A DNA stretch of 14,364 bases from NCBI GenBank assembly GCA_946480125.1, contig CAMLIY010000059.1, positions 1 through 14,364 on the forward strand. The letters run 5' to 3'. Below, in pieces: positions 1 to 7,560 of the stretch. This DNA comes from an uncultured Asticcacaulis sp. Lineage in GTDB: Bacteria; Pseudomonadota; Alphaproteobacteria; Caulobacterales; Caulobacteraceae. A program made the position numbers and the translations under genes. Below the pieces are notes generated by a model. The model searched no databases, was not told the origin of the DNA, and saw only the letters and a list, made by a program, of their open reading frames with translations. How positions within the stretch are numbered: position 1 is the stretch's first letter; the number at the start of each line of letters is the position of its first letter.

Positions 1-1
1 T

Positions 2-823
2 CAAGGCAGCGTGCTTATAATGGATCAGAACCGTGATCTGGCGCAGCGCATTGCCCTGATGCTGCATCAGCAGAAATGGACATCCGTTTTGAGTTTCGAT
101 CAGAAGATGGCGATGCGGATGCTGAAAAGCAGTCGTTTTCATCTGCTGCTGTTCGATGCCTATGACACGACTGGCGCGACTATAGAACACATTGAACATA
201 TCCGCGAAGAAGCTCAAGACGCTCCTTTAGCCATCATGTCCGATGGCGGCGGACGCGGCAACGCCATCACGGCCGCCATGAACCAGGCGCGCATTGCCGG
301 TGCTGACTTTGTTCTGCCCAAACCCTTTAATCCGGAAAAGCTGAAAACCCTGCTGGCGGATACCAATGCGTATCACCGTGCCCGTTCAAAGGATCACAAT
401 GTCCTGGTCGTCGAGGACGATGAGGACTTGCGCAATGACATTTGCCGGGTGCTCAAGCAGGTCGGCTACAAGGTATCGTACGCAGCGAATATGGAAGATG
501 CATTTTTCGATCATAATCTCGGCATGATCGACGTGGTGGTGACGGCGGTGCTTATTCCCGGCATTGGCGGCATAGAAGGTACGGCGCAGATCAAGAGCGA
601 TTTCGGCCATTGCAAGGTGGTGGCCATGTCAGAAGGGGTTGATGCCACCATAACATCTGTCCACGTTCTGGCGGCGGCCAAGGCGGCGGGCGCGGATGCG
701 CTTTTACCAAAGCCGTTCAACATGCATGATCTGCTCAAGACGGTAGCCAGCGTGATCCGCGCCAAGGAAGATCCGGCCGAAGACGCGGCCCAGGCGGCCA
801 TTGACGCCATTTTCGCGCGCTAG
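2..823 (+). CDS. Tandem-receiver response regulator without output domain (5' partial)
   Basis: The frame is open to the left edge of the window and receiver domain 1 begins almost at once, so the true start probably lies upstream. Numbering here is from the GTG at 11. Receiver 1 (about residues 1-118) has an acidic position at D5, a candidate phosphoacceptor D49 in LLLFDAYD, S77 and K104 in LPKPF. Its second acidic position, normally Asp, is Gln (Q6). Receiver 2 (about 130-250) keeps E135/D136, S207 and K234 in LPKPF, but has Ala179 where the phosphorylated Asp should be (VVTAVLIPG). A short Ala-rich tail follows, with no DNA-binding, GGDEF or other output domain. The layout recalls the two receivers of PleD, whose second receiver is a non-phosphorylated adaptor, but the GGDEF domain is missing. 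I infer a signalling adaptor or phosphate sink; partners cannot be read from the sequence. Confidence 0.88.
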   Translation, partial: QGSVLIMDQNRDLAQRIALMLHQQKWTSVLSFDQKMAMRMLKSSRFHLLLFDAYDTTGATIEHIEHIREEAQDAPLAIMSDGGGRGNAITAAMNQARIAGADFVLPKPFNPEKLKTLLADTNAYHRARSKDHNVLVVEDDEDLRNDICRVLKQVGYKVSYAANMEDAFFDHNLGMIDVVVTAVLIPGIGGIEGTAQIKSDFGHCKVVAMSEGVDATITSVHVLAAAKAAGADALLPKPFNMHDLLKTVASVIRAKEDPAEDAAQAAIDAIFAR

Positions 824-857
824 GGGCGTTCTCAAAGACCGTCAGCTCTTGGCAGGG

Positions 858-893
858 GCAAGCGCCCGTCCGAGCCTTTGCGAAGAGGCTTGC
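858..893. terminator. Possible hairpin between convergent genes
   Basis: The 82-base gap between the two convergent genes holds inverted repeats: AGCCT (873-877) with AGGCT (886-890), and overlapping alternative arms GCAAGC (858-863) with GCTTGC (888-893). There is no clear run of T on either strand, so this is at best a weak bidirectional terminator or a structured 3' end. Confidence 0.25.
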
Positions 894-905
894 GCCGTTT
901 GAGCT

Positions 906-2336
906 CTAGAAAAGCACATGCGGGTTCATGATGCGCTTGGGATCAAGCGCCAGACGCAGGGCCTGCATGGCCGAAACCGCCACCGGATCCTTGTAGAGCA
1001 GGGCTTCCTCGGTCTTCATACGGCCAAGACCATGCTCGGCGGAAATCGAGCCTTCATATGCATTGACCAGATCATGGACCACCTTGGCGCCGGCGTCGCG
1101 CAGGGCGTTGAATTCGCCGGCATCCATGCCTTCAGGTACGATGACGTTAAAGTGGACATTACCATCACCGACATGGCCGAAAGCCACGAGGCGGGCGCCG
1201 GGCAGAAAGGCTTCGACCGCCTTGGCGCCTTCTTCCATATATTCGGCCATGCGTGACAGGGGCACGGAAATATCGTGTTTCCAGGCGGCGCCTTCAGCCT
1301 TTTCCGCGGCGGAGTGATCTTCCCGCAGGCGCCAGAACTCGGCAGCCTGACTCTGGTTTTGCGCAATGACGGCATCCAGCACCAGGTCTTCCTCGAAAGC
1401 GGCTTCGAGCAGGCGTTCCATGGATGTGGCCGCCCCTTCAGGATCGCCCGAGGCGACTTCGATCAGGGCATACCACGGATATTCACCGTCCAGCGGTTCG
1501 CGCGTATCGGGGATATGCTTCAATACCAGCGACAGGCCGTAGCGGCCCATCAGTTCGAAGGCCTCGACCTGGCCACCGGTTTCCTGCTTGGCACGGACCA
1601 GCAGGTCGATGGCTTTTTGCGCGCTGTCGAAAGCCACAATGGCGGTCGAGCGGGCATTCATGACCGGAAAGAGTTTCAGGGAGGCGGCGGTGATAATGCC
1701 CAGTGTGCCTTCAGCGCCAATGAACATCTGTTTCAGGTCGTAGCCGGTGTTATCCTTGCGCAGGCGCTTCAGGCCGTGGAAAATGTCGCCATTGGGCAGC
1801 ACCACCTCAAGGCCGGAAACCAGATCGCGGGTGACGCCATAGCGCAGAACGGCCGTGCCGCCCGCATTCGTGCTGATCACGCCGCCGACCGTAGCCGTGC
1901 CTTCAGCCGCCAAAGACAGCGGAAAATAACGATTGGCCTTTTCAGCGATCTGCTGGGCATCCAGAAGCGTCAGCCCGGCTTCGAGCACCATCGTGTCGTC
2001 AGTCGGCGCCACATCGCGAATCGTTTTCATGCGTTCCAGCGAGATCAGGATTTCACCAAAAGGGATCTGTCCGCCGACCAGCCCGGTATTGCCGCCCTGG
2101 GGTGTGATGGCCACGCCGTTATCATAGCAGATCCTGACCACGGCCGAGACTTCCTGGGTCGATTGGGGCAGGACGAGCAGGGGGGTGTGGCCTTTCCATT
2201 TGCCGCGCCATTCGGTCAGCTTGGGATCGACGCGCATCGGGTCTTCACTATATCCCGCTTCGCCCACCAACGCCTTTATCTGCGCGATCACTTGCGGCGA
2301 GACGGACGGGGCATCAGTGAATGCGGGCGTGGACAT
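906..2336 (-). CDS. FAD-linked D-2-hydroxyacid dehydrogenase (GlcD / D-2-hydroxyglutarate dehydrogenase family)
   Basis: This is a 476-residue flavoprotein of the FAD_binding_4 plus FAD-oxidase_C family. The PCMH-type FAD-binding domain covers about residues 50-225, with GGNTGLVGG near 81-89 and GAEGTLGI near 208-215. The C-terminal domain carries HVGDGNVH (388-395) and SAEHGLG (432-438). These match the metal-binding His and Glu positions of D-2-hydroxyglutarate and D-lactate dehydrogenases, and the family-typical ending LDPKRIMNPHVLF is present. It should oxidise a D-2-hydroxyacid to the 2-oxoacid and pass electrons to a quinone or electron-transfer flavoprotein; the exact substrate (2-hydroxyglutarate, lactate or glycolate) is not decidable here. 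I chose the ATG at 2336 because GAAGG lies 8 bases upstream; the in-frame GTG at 2351 has no such site. The gene is divergent from the Nudix gene, with 56 bases between the starts. Confidence 0.93.
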   Translation of the reverse strand: MSTPAFTDAPSVSPQVIAQIKALVGEAGYSEDPMRVDPKLTEWRGKWKGHTPLLVLPQSTQEVSAVVRICYDNGVAITPQGGNTGLVGGQIPFGEILISLERMKTIRDVAPTDDTMVLEAGLTLLDAQQIAEKANRYFPLSLAAEGTATVGGVISTNAGGTAVLRYGVTRDLVSGLEVVLPNGDIFHGLKRLRKDNTGYDLKQMFIGAEGTLGIITAASLKLFPVMNARSTAIVAFDSAQKAIDLLVRAKQETGGQVEAFELMGRYGLSLVLKHIPDTREPLDGEYPWYALIEVASGDPEGAATSMERLLEAAFEEDLVLDAVIAQNQSQAAEFWRLREDHSAAEKAEGAAWKHDISVPLSRMAEYMEEGAKAVEAFLPGARLVAFGHVGDGNVHFNVIVPEGMDAGEFNALRDAGAKVVHDLVNAYEGSISAEHGLGRMKTEEALLYKDPVAVSAMQALRLALDPKRIMNPHVLF

Positions 2337-2392
2337 CGGATAAACCTTCACTAAAGATATGTTGGCGTTGCGTTAAGCGAGAGAGGCCGGAA

Positions 2393-2821
2393 GTGCAAGA
2401 CACAAAACCTAACCTGTCTGGTCAGCCTGACTTATACCCCATCCCGGCGGTGGGTGTCGTCTGCTGGCGCGGTGATGAGGTTCTGCTGATTCAGCGGGGC
2501 AGGGCGCCTCGTGAGGGGGAATGGTCAATCCCCGGCGGAAAGGTTAACCGGGGGGAAGCCCTGCATGATGCCGCCCTGCGTGAATTGCGTGAAGAAACGG
2601 GCGTGGTGGCGCGACTTGGCGATCTGGTTGCGGTTTACGAGATCGTTGAGCCCCGGTTTCATTATGTCCTGATCGATTATTCCGCCGTCTGGCTGTCGGG
2701 TGAACCTGTTGCCAATGATGATGCCATTGCGGCACGGTTTATGTCATGCGATGAAGCTATGGCTTTGATTAATCAGGCTGATTTACGCGAAGTAGTTTTA
2801 AAGTCCCGTCCGCAAACATAA
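2393..2821 (+). CDS. Nudix hydrolase (MutT / ADP-ribose pyrophosphatase-like)
   Basis: This 142-residue protein has a complete Nudix box at residues 49-71 (consensus GX5EX7REUXEEXGU: G49, E55, R63-E64, E67-E68, G70). It is preceded by the usual IQRG...GEWSIPGGK strand. Family members hydrolyse nucleoside diphosphates linked to another group, using Mg2+ bound by the REXXEE glutamates. Residues before and after the box resemble the cytosolic ADP-ribose/NADH-type branch more than classical 8-oxo-dGTPase MutT, but the substrate cannot be assigned. I chose the GTG at 2393 because GAGAGG lies 6 bases upstream and the protein then has the usual length. An upstream in-frame ATG at 2321 would overlap the divergent neighbour's coding start and lacks conserved residues. 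The 56-base divergent spacer must carry promoters for both genes. Confidence 0.92.
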   Translation: MQDTKPNLSGQPDLYPIPAVGVVCWRGDEVLLIQRGRAPREGEWSIPGGKVNRGEALHDAALRELREETGVVARLGDLVAVYEIVEPRFHYVLIDYSAVWLSGEPVANDDAIAARFMSCDEAMALINQADLREVVLKSRPQT

Positions 2822-2940
2822 GTCCCGGTGGCTTAAAAATACTGTGGTCTTTCTATCGCAGACTGTCGCCAAATTCATAAAAACTAAACAAGAGGGCATT
2901 GTGCCTGTTTTCGCGTCTTGTGCGAGTAGCGGTTTTGTGG

Positions 2941-2956
2941 TTAATGCTTCGTTAAC
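2941..2956 (+). promoter_or_regulatory. Perfect CtrA-type box (TTAA-N7-TTAA-C)
   Basis: The sequence TTAA, seven bases (TGCTTCG), TTAA, C matches the full binding motif of the cell-cycle regulator CtrA in Caulobacterales. It lies 114 bases upstream of the mini-peptide gene at 3070, in an otherwise gene-free stretch (2822-3069). A degenerate second copy (TTAA-N7-TGAC) sits at 2971-2985. By chance a perfect match is unlikely in so short an intergenic region. The match is seen; its use by CtrA is inferred. Confidence 0.6.
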
Positions 2957-3069
2957 GGTAATCAATGTGGTTAATACATATTGACCGTAATGGGCAGGCC
3001 GGCGTTTCTTTAGTTTAGGACACTCCAGACTGTATCCATGTTCAGTTTATGCTTTTTGGGAGTCTGTTC

Positions 3070-3186
3070 ATGAAGAAGATTGTTGTTGCCCTGACCGTTA
3101 TGGCTATCGCTGCCGGCGCCACGTTTGTCGCCACCAATGCCAGCGCCATTCCGCCGATTTGCAATCCCGCGCGTATGTCCTGCTAG
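3070..3186 (+). CDS. Small secreted peptide precursor, two-cysteine mature end
   Basis: This short gene encodes 38 residues. The ATG is preceded by GGGAG seven bases upstream and the frame ends at TAG (3184-3186). The product starts MKK, followed by a hydrophobic Ala/Val-rich stretch (residues 4-21) and a textbook signal-peptidase I site, NASA before IPP. Cleavage after residue 26 would release a 12-residue peptide, IPPICNPARMSC, with cysteines at mature positions 5 and 12 that could form a disulfide. A strong terminator follows 37 bases later, so it appears to be a monocistronic transcript, with a CtrA-type box upstream and a sensor-kinase gene downstream. I do not recognise a family. It could be an extracellular or periplasmic signal, or a short envelope peptide. 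The ribosome site, signal peptide and terminator together make it a likely real gene. Confidence 0.7.
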   Translation: MKKIVVALTVMAIAAGATFVATNASAIPPICNPARMSC

Positions 3187-3223
3187 TCTGCGGAACATTC
3201 CGGTTTAATTGCTGGTATATGAT

Positions 3224-3253
3224 AACGGGCAGGCGCAAGCCTCGCCCGTTTTT
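3224..3253 (+). terminator. Rho-independent terminator of the mini-peptide gene
   Basis: Arms AACGGGC (3224-3230) and GCCCGTT (3244-3250) are continued by AGGC/GCCT around a GCAA tetraloop, with a single bulged C at 3243. The arm runs into a T tract ending at 3253. The GC-rich 11-pair stem and T run make this the clearest terminator in the window. It isolates the mini-peptide transcript from the kinase gene. Confidence 0.88.
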
Positions 3254-3285
3254 GTATGTCCGATATTCTGACCTTTTGAGCAGGT

Positions 3286-3300
3286 TTAAGTGAATACTAA
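3286..3300 (+). promoter_or_regulatory. Near-match CtrA-type box upstream of the hybrid kinase
   Basis: TTAA, seven bases (GTGAATA), CTAA: one mismatch from the CtrA consensus, 46 bases before the kinase start. Single-mismatch matches are expected by chance in AT-rich spacers, so this is weak. It is listed because a perfect box lies 330 bases upstream. Confidence 0.25.
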
Positions 3301-3346
3301 TGTCTTTGTGAGCATTGTGATGACTTAAAGATAACCGGGAGCCGTG

Positions 3347-5941
3347 ATGGCGCGCTCACACATTCGTTATACAGGTACACTTAAGAGGCTTTGGATTGGC
3401 CTTTTATGCCTGCTTTGTTGCGCCGCCATGCTGGGGTCAGGTCATGTGTTTGCTCAAACAGATGAGGGCGCCGCTTATCACCGCAAGCTGACAACTGTAT
3501 ATCAGGTCGTTTCCGCTACGCCTTATGTATATAGCAAGGATGAAATTGATCGCTATGGTCAGTCGGCGATGGAATTATCCGGGAACGATCGTATCTACGC
3601 GCTGTGGCGTGTTCTTTATGCTTATAAAACCAACCAAAACGAAAGCAAAATCCGATCCTGGCACAGCCGGCTCATTCAACAGGCCCAAAAAGATGGCGAT
3701 ACCAATCTTGATTTGTTGGCGCGGTTCATGCTCCAGGCCTATGAAAACGAGACCAACGCTTATGCCAGCTTGTCTGAGCGTGAGTGGAATACCTATCTGA
3801 GTTTGCCCAATCCGGCCTTGCACAACATAGTCATTCTGGAGCGTGAACGACAGTTACAATATATGGCGAAATGGGCCGAAGCGATTGATCTCGGCGAAAA
3901 CCTGATCGTCCGGCTGCAATCCCAGGGCAAGTCTGCGGAAGGTTTGCTCAATATAGCCCAACAGACCCTTGCCTATAATATGGTCCGGATAGGGGATTAT
4001 GGCGCCTATGCTGACCATGCTTTGGCCATGGCGCAACTTTCAAGCCGGAATGCGTTCTTCTTGCAGAAGATGGACATGCTATATGATCTGGCTTTCTTTG
4101 CGGCTCAGGACAATGATATTGCCCTGGCGGAACGTTTGCAGCAACTCTATGCCGGCTATGTACGGAAATATAATATTTCCGAGTTGAAGGTGTGGGATGA
4201 GGAGCTCTGCGCGACTGTTCAGGATAAAGCGGGCAATGACAGGGCCGTTATAGACTGTCTGAAAGACTCCGCGGCTATGCAAGGGCGTGTCGTAACCAAT
4301 TATGACGCACTGAACTTACGTTTCATAACAAAGGCTTATGCGCGATTGTTCAATGTCGAGCGGGCAAGGTTCTATCTGTCTGAATTGCGAACCGTGCCGG
4401 AATCCGTTTATCCTCGTGATCCGACTTTTGAAAGTTACATAGAGGCCTATCTTAAGGCGGGAAATGGAGATCACATAGGGGCTTTCCAGGACTTGGGGGC
4501 CTGGGCGACGGCTTCAGGCAGGGATGCGCAAAATCATCGCATCGAAGCTGTGCAGGATATGTACCAGGCGCTACGCAAGGAACTGGACAGCAAAACCGCA
4601 GAGAGTCGTCTGCTCGTCAAGCAAGTTCAGATGGGACATTTACTGCTGGCGGCCGCGGCGCTGATCGCTGTTTTGCTGGCGGTAATTGTTATCGGGGGCG
4701 CTTTGTGGGTGCTCAGGATGCGGCGGATGCAGTGGAATCTCCGGGATGCTCACGAACATGCCGAAGCCGCCAATGTGGCCAAGTCACGTTTTCTCGCCGT
4801 CATGAGCCATGAACTGCGCACACCGCTTAATGGCGTGCTGGGCATGGCACAGGCACTTAAGAAAAATGATCTGAGCGAAACGCAACGCGAGCAGGTCAAT
4901 ATCCTGATCGATTCCGGCCAGACCTTGCTGGTTCTGCTTAACGACGTTCTGGATATGTCGCGGATCGAAGCCGGAAAGATTGAACTCGCACCCACCCCTT
5001 CAACCATGAAGGACATGATTGAGCGGGTTATCAATACCTATGGCGCCCTGCTGGATGGCAAGGATGTGATGTTGCGTTACGAACTGGATGAATATGCCAG
5101 TCATCCCATGACGTTTGACGTGCTGCGGGTTTATCAGTGCCTGTCAAATATCGTTTCCAACGCTTTGAAATTCACCGAAAAAGGCACGGTTCGCATCTTG
5201 ACCGCCGTGACTCAGATTGAAACGGGCGGCTACCGGATACGTGTCGAGGTGCGTGATACCGGCATAGGTATGAGCAAGGCCACGCTTGATAAACTGTTCG
5301 AAGCCTTTACCCAGGCTGACGCGGTTACGGCGCGCAAATATGGCGGCACCGGTCTGGGGCTGAATATCAGCCGCCGCCTGGCGGAGTTGATGGGCGGCAG
5401 CTTGAGCGTCACCAGCGAAGAAGGAATAGGCTCGTCCTTCGTGATGACTTTTGAGGCGGGCGAGGCCGCGGCGGCTATCGAAACGGAGCAACTGGAAATG
5501 AAAGCCGTGCCCAAACATGATGATAATGCCGATTTGCCCGGAATGCATATCCTGCTGGTCGATGACCATCCCGTCAACCGCAAGGTGGCGCGCCTGTTCC
5601 TTGAACCGTTCGGCTTTATTATCACTGAGGCGGTTGATGGTCAGGAAGCGCTTGACCTCGATATGTCACGCTATGACCTGGTATTGATGGACCTCAACAT
5701 GCCGCGCCTTGGCGGACTGGAGGCCACGCGAATCTTCCGCGCGCAGGAGGTCGAGGGCAAGCATGTGCCGATCGTGGCGCTTACGGCCGACGCCATGCAC
5801 GACCAGATCGAAGCCTGCCACGCCGCAGGTATGGACGCGCATATCTCCAAGCCGATCATTATGGATACGCTGATCGATACCATTGCCGGCCTGTTGCGGC
5901 TGAAAGAGGATCAGCCTCAGACAAGGGCAGACGTGGCTTAA
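3347..5941 (+). CDS. Membrane hybrid sensor histidine kinase with extracytoplasmic helical (TPR-like) sensor
   Basis: This 864-residue protein has an N-terminal signal sequence (hydrophobic about 15-30, likely cleavage after HVFA, residue 36). A roughly 390-residue helical, repeat-like region follows, with TPR-like segments such as AKAYARLFNVERARFYLSELR shortened here to its start AKAYARLF. A single strong membrane helix lies at about 430-455. The cytoplasmic part has HisKA with phospho-acceptor H488 (MSHELRTPLNG), an ATPase domain with N-box N601/N605, DTGIGM from 637 and GGTGLGL from 666, then a receiver with D739/D740, phosphorylated D782 and K835. All catalytic residues are present, so it should autophosphorylate and relay H488 to D782, then to an unknown phosphotransferase. 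The ATG at 3347 lies 5 bases after GGGAG, a better fit than the GTG at 3344. The sensor part looks more AT-rich than the kinase part. The ligand is unknown. Confidence 0.93.
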   Translation: MARSHIRYTGTLKRLWIGLLCLLCCAAMLGSGHVFAQTDEGAAYHRKLTTVYQVVSATPYVYSKDEIDRYGQSAMELSGNDRIYALWRVLYAYKTNQNESKIRSWHSRLIQQAQKDGDTNLDLLARFMLQAYENETNAYASLSEREWNTYLSLPNPALHNIVILERERQLQYMAKWAEAIDLGENLIVRLQSQGKSAEGLLNIAQQTLAYNMVRIGDYGAYADHALAMAQLSSRNAFFLQKMDMLYDLAFFAAQDNDIALAERLQQLYAGYVRKYNISELKVWDEELCATVQDKAGNDRAVIDCLKDSAAMQGRVVTNYDALNLRFITKAYARLFNVERARFYLSELRTVPESVYPRDPTFESYIEAYLKAGNGDHIGAFQDLGAWATASGRDAQNHRIEAVQDMYQALRKELDSKTAESRLLVKQVQMGHLLLAAAALIAVLLAVIVIGGALWVLRMRRMQWNLRDAHEHAEAANVAKSRFLAVMSHELRTPLNGVLGMAQALKKNDLSETQREQVNILIDSGQTLLVLLNDVLDMSRIEAGKIELAPTPSTMKDMIERVINTYGALLDGKDVMLRYELDEYASHPMTFDVLRVYQCLSNIVSNALKFTEKGTVRILTAVTQIETGGYRIRVEVRDTGIGMSKATLDKLFEAFTQADAVTARKYGGTGLGLNISRRLAELMGGSLSVTSEEGIGSSFVMTFEAGEAAAAIETEQLEMKAVPKHDDNADLPGMHILLVDDHPVNRKVARLFLEPFGFIITEAVDGQEALDLDMSRYDLVLMDLNMPRLGGLEATRIFRAQEVEGKHVPIVALTADAMHDQIEACHAAGMDAHISKPIIMDTLIDTIAGLLRLKEDQPQTRADVA

Positions 5942-5996
5942 ACGGCTTCACGTCGATTTACCTATGGCCTTGGCCCAACCCCCTGTATACTGGCTG

Positions 5997-6014
5997 ACAG
6001 ATAGCTGTATCTGT
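5997..6014 (+). repeat. Inverted repeat in the leader of the SPFH gene
   Basis: ACAGATA (5997-6003) and TATCTGT (6008-6014) are perfect 7-base arms around a GCTG loop, directly before the purine-rich ribosome site at 6018-6025. It could be an operator or an mRNA hairpin near the start. There is no T run, so it is not a normal terminator of the kinase gene. Confidence 0.4.
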
Positions 6015-6030
6015 ATCGGGGGAGGCCCAA

Positions 6031-6984
6031 TTGCTGCAATCCATTTCTATCTTCGGACCCTTGACCTTTGTGGTGATAGGGCTTGGCGTCATGCTGCTGT
6101 TCAGCATCGTCAAGATTGTGCCGCAGGGTTATGAATTTACGATCGAAAACTTTGGTCGTTATACGCGGACATTAAAGCCGGGCATTGCCTTTCTGACGCC
6201 GTTCGTCGAGGCCATCGGCCGCAAAGTCAATGTCATGGAACGGGTTTTCGATGTGCCGCAACAGGATGTCATCACCAAGGATAATGTGAACGTCAAAGTG
6301 GATGGCATTGTTTTCACTCAGGTCATGGACGCCGCGCTGGCGGCCTATCGCGTAGACAATCTCGATAATGCCATTACGCAACTGGCCATGACCAATCTGC
6401 GGACTGTGGTGGGCGCCATGGAACTGGATGAAGTGCTGTCGCAACGTGACGCTATCAATTCACGTCTGCTCAATGTTATAGACCACGCCACAAGTCCTTG
6501 GGGCGTCAAGGTAAATCGCATTGAAATCAAAGATTTAAAGCCGCCTCATGACATAACGGATTCGATGGCGCGTCAAATGAAAGCGGAGCGCGAACGCCGC
6601 GCCCTGATCATTGAGGCCGATGGTGAAAAGCAGGCGGCGATTGCCCGGGCCGAAGGCTCAAAGCAATCCGCGGTGCTGGAAGCCGAAGGCCGTAAGGAAG
6701 CCGCCTTCCGGGATGCCGAAGCGCGCGAACGCTCAGCCGAAGCTGAAGCGAGGGCCACGGACGTGGTGTCGCAGGCCATCGCCAAGGGGGATGTTAACGC
6801 CATCAATTACTTTGTGGCGCAAAAATATGTCGAGGCGTTCGGCCGCTTTGCCGAATCGAACAATACCAAGACCCTGATTATGCCGGCGGATATGTCTTCC
6901 CTGGCCGGGATGGTCGGCGGCGTCGCCGAACTGATCAAATCTACAGGATCGGATGCACCAAAAGCATCGGCGAAAAAAAGCTAG
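6031..6984 (+). CDS. qmcA: SPFH/band-7 membrane protein (stomatin/QmcA-like)
   Basis: This 317-residue protein has one N-terminal membrane helix (about 10-28). The band-7/SPFH domain then begins at VPQGYEFTIENFGRYTRTL and runs to about residue 190. An Ala/Glu/Arg-rich coiled coil follows (about 185-245), then a short tail. Size and order match bacterial QmcA/slipin proteins, which form large membrane-anchored oligomers thought to organise lipid microdomains and membrane proteases. It starts at TTG: GGGGGAGG lies 5 bases upstream and no better start exists nearby. An NfeD-family gene follows after 10 bases, the standard partner arrangement in bacteria, so the two almost certainly form an operon. 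The gene symbol is by family resemblance to E. coli QmcA. Confidence 0.93.
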   Translation: MLQSISIFGPLTFVVIGLGVMLLFSIVKIVPQGYEFTIENFGRYTRTLKPGIAFLTPFVEAIGRKVNVMERVFDVPQQDVITKDNVNVKVDGIVFTQVMDAALAAYRVDNLDNAITQLAMTNLRTVVGAMELDEVLSQRDAINSRLLNVIDHATSPWGVKVNRIEIKDLKPPHDITDSMARQMKAERERRALIIEADGEKQAAIARAEGSKQSAVLEAEGRKEAAFRDAEARERSAEAEARATDVVSQAIAKGDVNAINYFVAQKYVEAFGRFAESNNTKTLIMPADMSSLAGMVGGVAELIKSTGSDAPKASAKKS

Positions 6985-6994
6985 GGAGGCAGCC

Positions 6995-7483
6995 GTGGAT
7001 ATGAATGCTATCCTTCTGATGGGACCGATGGCGATGAACGCCTTCTGGATCTGGTTCATCTTTGGCCTGCTGCTGCTGGGCGTTGAAATTTTCCTGGGTA
7101 CGCAATGGCTGTTGTGGGCCGCGGCTGCGGCCGGCGTGGTCGCGGTCATCTGCCTGACGGGCCTGCCGTTCGGGTTGTTTTTCCAGGCGCTGACCTTTAC
7201 TGTTCTCAGCGTTGTCATGGGGCTTTTGACGCCAAAATTTCTGAAAGTCAGCAGTCACAGTCCGGATGTCAACGATCCGCACCGCCGGATGATTGGCAAG
7301 GAAGCTGAAGTTTTAAGCGGATTTGAAATGGTGTCTGGTGGCGAACGTACCGGGCGTGTTATTTTTGATGGCGTTGAATGGCCGGCAGTATTGGGCCAGG
7401 CGAGTGAAATGACGCTGGCGGCACGTGATCGGGTGATCATTGAGCGCATATATGAGGGCCGGGTTTTCGTTCGCTCCGTATGA
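6995..7483 (+). CDS. NfeD-family membrane protein (short form, SPFH partner)
   Basis: This 162-residue protein has three hydrophobic helices in its first half (about 15-33, 37-55, 60-78). A C-terminal domain (about 98-162) of the NfeD OB-fold type follows, with IGKEAEVLSG and GRVIFDGVEWPA. It is the short NfeD1b form that lacks the ClpP-like protease domain, comparable to E. coli YbbJ. The GTG at 6995 has AGGGAGG 5 bases upstream, a better fit than the ATG at 7001. It lies 10 bases behind the SPFH gene, and the encoded proteins are expected to act together in the membrane. Its exact biochemical role is not established for this family. Confidence 0.92.
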   Translation: MDMNAILLMGPMAMNAFWIWFIFGLLLLGVEIFLGTQWLLWAAAAAGVVAVICLTGLPFGLFFQALTFTVLSVVMGLLTPKFLKVSSHSPDVNDPHRRMIGKEAEVLSGFEMVSGGERTGRVIFDGVEWPAVLGQASEMTLAARDRVIIERIYEGRVFVRSV

Positions 7484-7560
7484 TTAAGTAACATATTGCC
7501 TGATTAACCATTTTTTGATTTGATGGCTCCTGGCGAAACCCATTCGCTATTGGGGCATCT

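Noticed and set aside
2337..2351. GTG at 2351 as start of the FAD-linked dehydrogenase
   Set aside because: No ribosome site precedes it, whereas GAAGG is correctly placed for the ATG at 2336.
1275..2354. Long plus-strand open frame of 359 codons
   Set aside because: It lies opposite the well-supported FAD-linked dehydrogenase, has no recognisable domain and no ribosome site; it is an antisense shadow.
2321..2392. ATG at 2321 as start of the Nudix gene
   Set aside because: It would overlap the divergent gene's start and adds residues not typical of the family; the GTG at 2393 has a good ribosome site.
2901..2984. 27-codon GTG-started frame with a purine-rich upstream stretch
   Set aside because: It spans the CtrA box and likely promoter, shows no signal peptide or motif, and has unremarkable composition.
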